Assembly (NCBI GenBank): GCA_002358875.1
Contig: DEPS01000175.1
Location: forward strand, 73,956 to 97,408
DNA: 23,453 bases
DNA from: Lachnospiraceae bacterium UBA3386
GTDB lineage: Bacteria > Bacillota > Clostridia > Lachnospirales > Lachnospiraceae
Direction of reading: 5' to 3'
The notes under the pieces are model-generated. The model ran no database searches. It saw nothing but the letters and a program-made list of their open reading frames with translations, and was not told the DNA's origin. Positions 22,259 through 23,453 of the stretch are shown piece by piece. The translations under genes and the position numbers were made by a program. Position 1 is the first letter of the stretch; each line of letters opens with the position of its first letter.

Positions 22259-23453
22259 TTATTTCACGGTCACTTTACAGGTGAATTTCTTTTTGCCGAC
22301 GGTGACTGTGATGACAGCATTTCCTTTCTTTTTCGCAGTAAGTTTTCCGCCGCCCGTCACTTTGACGATCGTACTGTTGCTGCTCTTAAAGGTGATCTTG
22401 TCCGGTGTCGTAACAGGTTTGACATCTTTGGGCATCTGATAGGTCTTGCCCTTTTTGAGCGTCAGTGTCTTTTTGAAACCGACAATCGAGGCGGCCGTGA
22501 CCTTGTCCTTCTGTACCTTCACCTTAAAGGTGGACTTCTTTTTGGATTTGGTAAAAACAGTGATGGTCGCCGTCCCGGTCTTCTTTCCGGCGGTCAGAAT
22601 GAGCTTCTTTCCGCTGATTTTGACCGTTACGATCTTGGTGTTGCTCGATTTCGCGCTCTTAAGCTTGTCCCCCGCCGTCATGGAAGCGGTGATCTTGGTG
22701 AACTTCTGGCCGGTCTGAAGAGGAACCGTCGTATCGGTGACAAGCACGTCCCCGACGGACAGGACAGGAACCCCGACCAGCACGGTGCACTTGAAGGACT
22801 TTTTACCGACCTTGGTAGTGATGACTGCCTTGCCCTTTCCGACGGCTTTGATCTTTCCTGTCTTCGTCACCGTGACGATTTTCTTGTTGCTGGTAGAGAA
22901 GGTGACCTTGTCCACTACCGTCACGGGGCTGACCTCTTTGGGCATCTGGTAAGTCTTGCCCTTATCGAGGGAGATCAGCGTTTTTGCCCCGATGATCTTG
23001 GACGCCGCGACCTTGTTCTTTTGCACCTTCACGGTAAATGCAGCGGAGGCTCCGGCAGCCGTCTTTACTGTGATCTTCGCAGTCCCGGTCTTCTTGGCAG
23101 CCTTGAGAACAAGCTTGCCCTTGGAAATGCTGGCAGTCACGACCTTCTTTTTGCCGGATGTGGCACTCTTTAAGGAGTCTCCTTTCTGCATGGCGGCGGC
23201 AACCTTCGAGAACTGCTGGCCATACGCGAGAGGAATGGAGGTCTTTGACGTAAATTTCACAGAGCCGACGGAAAGCTTCAGCGACGCTTTCAGCTTCGCA
23301 GTCTTGCGTGTCTTTACATCCCCGCACTTGGAGCAGACTGCCTTCTCCTCTCCTTCCTGGAACACGGTCGCTTCTTTAACAGTCTCCCAGGAGCCATAGG
23401 AGTGGCTGCAGGCCTGCGCGGGCGGATTGGGATTTTCTCCGGTTCCGGGGGTG
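22259..23453 (-). CDS. Big2-type Ig-like repeat surface protein, C-terminal part (cut by window edge)
   Basis: At least 397 codons of a secreted or wall-associated protein; the N-terminus lies beyond position 23453, and GTG or ATG codons inside are not starts. From the edge: a Pro/Asn-rich linker (GTGENPNPPAQ), a Cys/His module (ACSHSYGSWE ... VCSKCGDVKTRKTAKL), then two tandem units of about 170 residues each (DNA about 22775-23290 and 22262-22775). Each unit has a first domain with KGDSLKSA or AGDKLKSA and a second Big2-like domain with KGKTYQMPK followed by TSNKKIVTVTKTGKIKAVGKG or its equivalent. Lysine is very abundant and there is no sorting motif at the end (KFTCKVTVK). Big2 domains act in adhesion or as stalks. 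The same Cys/His module occurs in the frameshifted gene at 16233-17539. Confidence 0.85.
   Translation of the reverse strand, partial: TPGTGENPNPPAQACSHSYGSWETVKEATVFQEGEEKAVCSKCGDVKTRKTAKLKASLKLSVGSVKFTSKTSIPLAYGQQFSKVAAAMQKGDSLKSATSGKKKVVTASISKGKLVLKAAKKTGTAKITVKTAAGASAAFTVKVQKNKVAASKIIGAKTLISLDKGKTYQMPKEVSPVTVVDKVTFSTSNKKIVTVTKTGKIKAVGKGKAVITTKVGKKSFKCTVLVGVPVLSVGDVLVTDTTVPLQTGQKFTKITASMTAGDKLKSAKSSNTKIVTVKISGKKLILTAGKKTGTATITVFTKSKKKSTFKVKVQKDKVTAASIVGFKKTLTLKKGKTYQMPKDVKPVTTPDKITFKSSNSTIVKVTGGGKLTAKKKGNAVITVTVGKKKFTCKVTVK

Noticed and set aside
22256..23173. A 305-codon open frame on the plus strand with repeated segments
   Set aside because: It is the mirror image of the tandem Big-domain units on the minus strand, which explains its internal repeats.

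Overview
The window looks like chromosomal DNA of a Gram-positive Clostridia bacterium, most likely Lachnospiraceae. The evidence is the mid-range GC content, the strong AGGAGG-type ribosome binding sites with frequent TTG/GTG starts, the gene families present (DegV, a clostridial EF-G paralog, FeoA-FeoB fusion with a Cys-rich partner, split chromate transporters, BspA/Big2 surface proteins) and an ssrA tag ending in ALAA. The species assignment is inference. I see no phage, insertion sequence or CRISPR array.

Left part (1-6.6 kb): the 5' end of leuS (cut by the window edge), a DegV-family fatty-acid-binding protein starting at TTG, a divergent TetR-type regulator whose promoter shares an imperfect palindrome with the degV-side promoter, a translation-factor paralog of EF-G with altered GTPase motifs, and an NSS-family sodium symporter.

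Middle part (6.6-14.9 kb): a HerA-like (DUF853) ATPase with a long Ala/Glu/Lys coiled coil, a secreted SGNH hydrolase with an acidic linker and a wall-binding-like tail, a large multi-pass membrane protein resembling GT-C glycosyltransferases, and, divergently, the ferrous iron uptake unit: a FeoA-FeoB fusion followed by a 50-residue FeoB-associated Cys-rich membrane protein. A near-perfect bidirectional terminator closes this unit.

Right part (14.9-23.45 kb): a CofE-like (F420-0:glutamate ligase family) protein, a frameshifted BspA/Big2/Fn3 surface protein, a translationally coupled pair of half-size chromate transporters, a membrane sensor diguanylate cyclase, dapA, the tmRNA gene ssrA, and the C-terminal part of a second Big-domain surface protein that runs off the right edge. 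Directly behind the dapA stop codon, in the same frame, lies a 53-codon remnant matching the C-terminus of hexapeptide acetyltransferases. Between dapA and ssrA is a gene-free stretch of about 400 bp with a dapA promoter, an ssrA promoter and an orphan plus-strand terminator that may end an undescribed small RNA.

Most genes are housekeeping or single transport and regulatory units. I do not see a clear multi-gene novel system. The best leads are the candidate RNA between dapA and ssrA, the acetyltransferase remnant behind dapA, the CofE homolog, the EF-G paralog and the Cys/His module shared by the two surface proteins.
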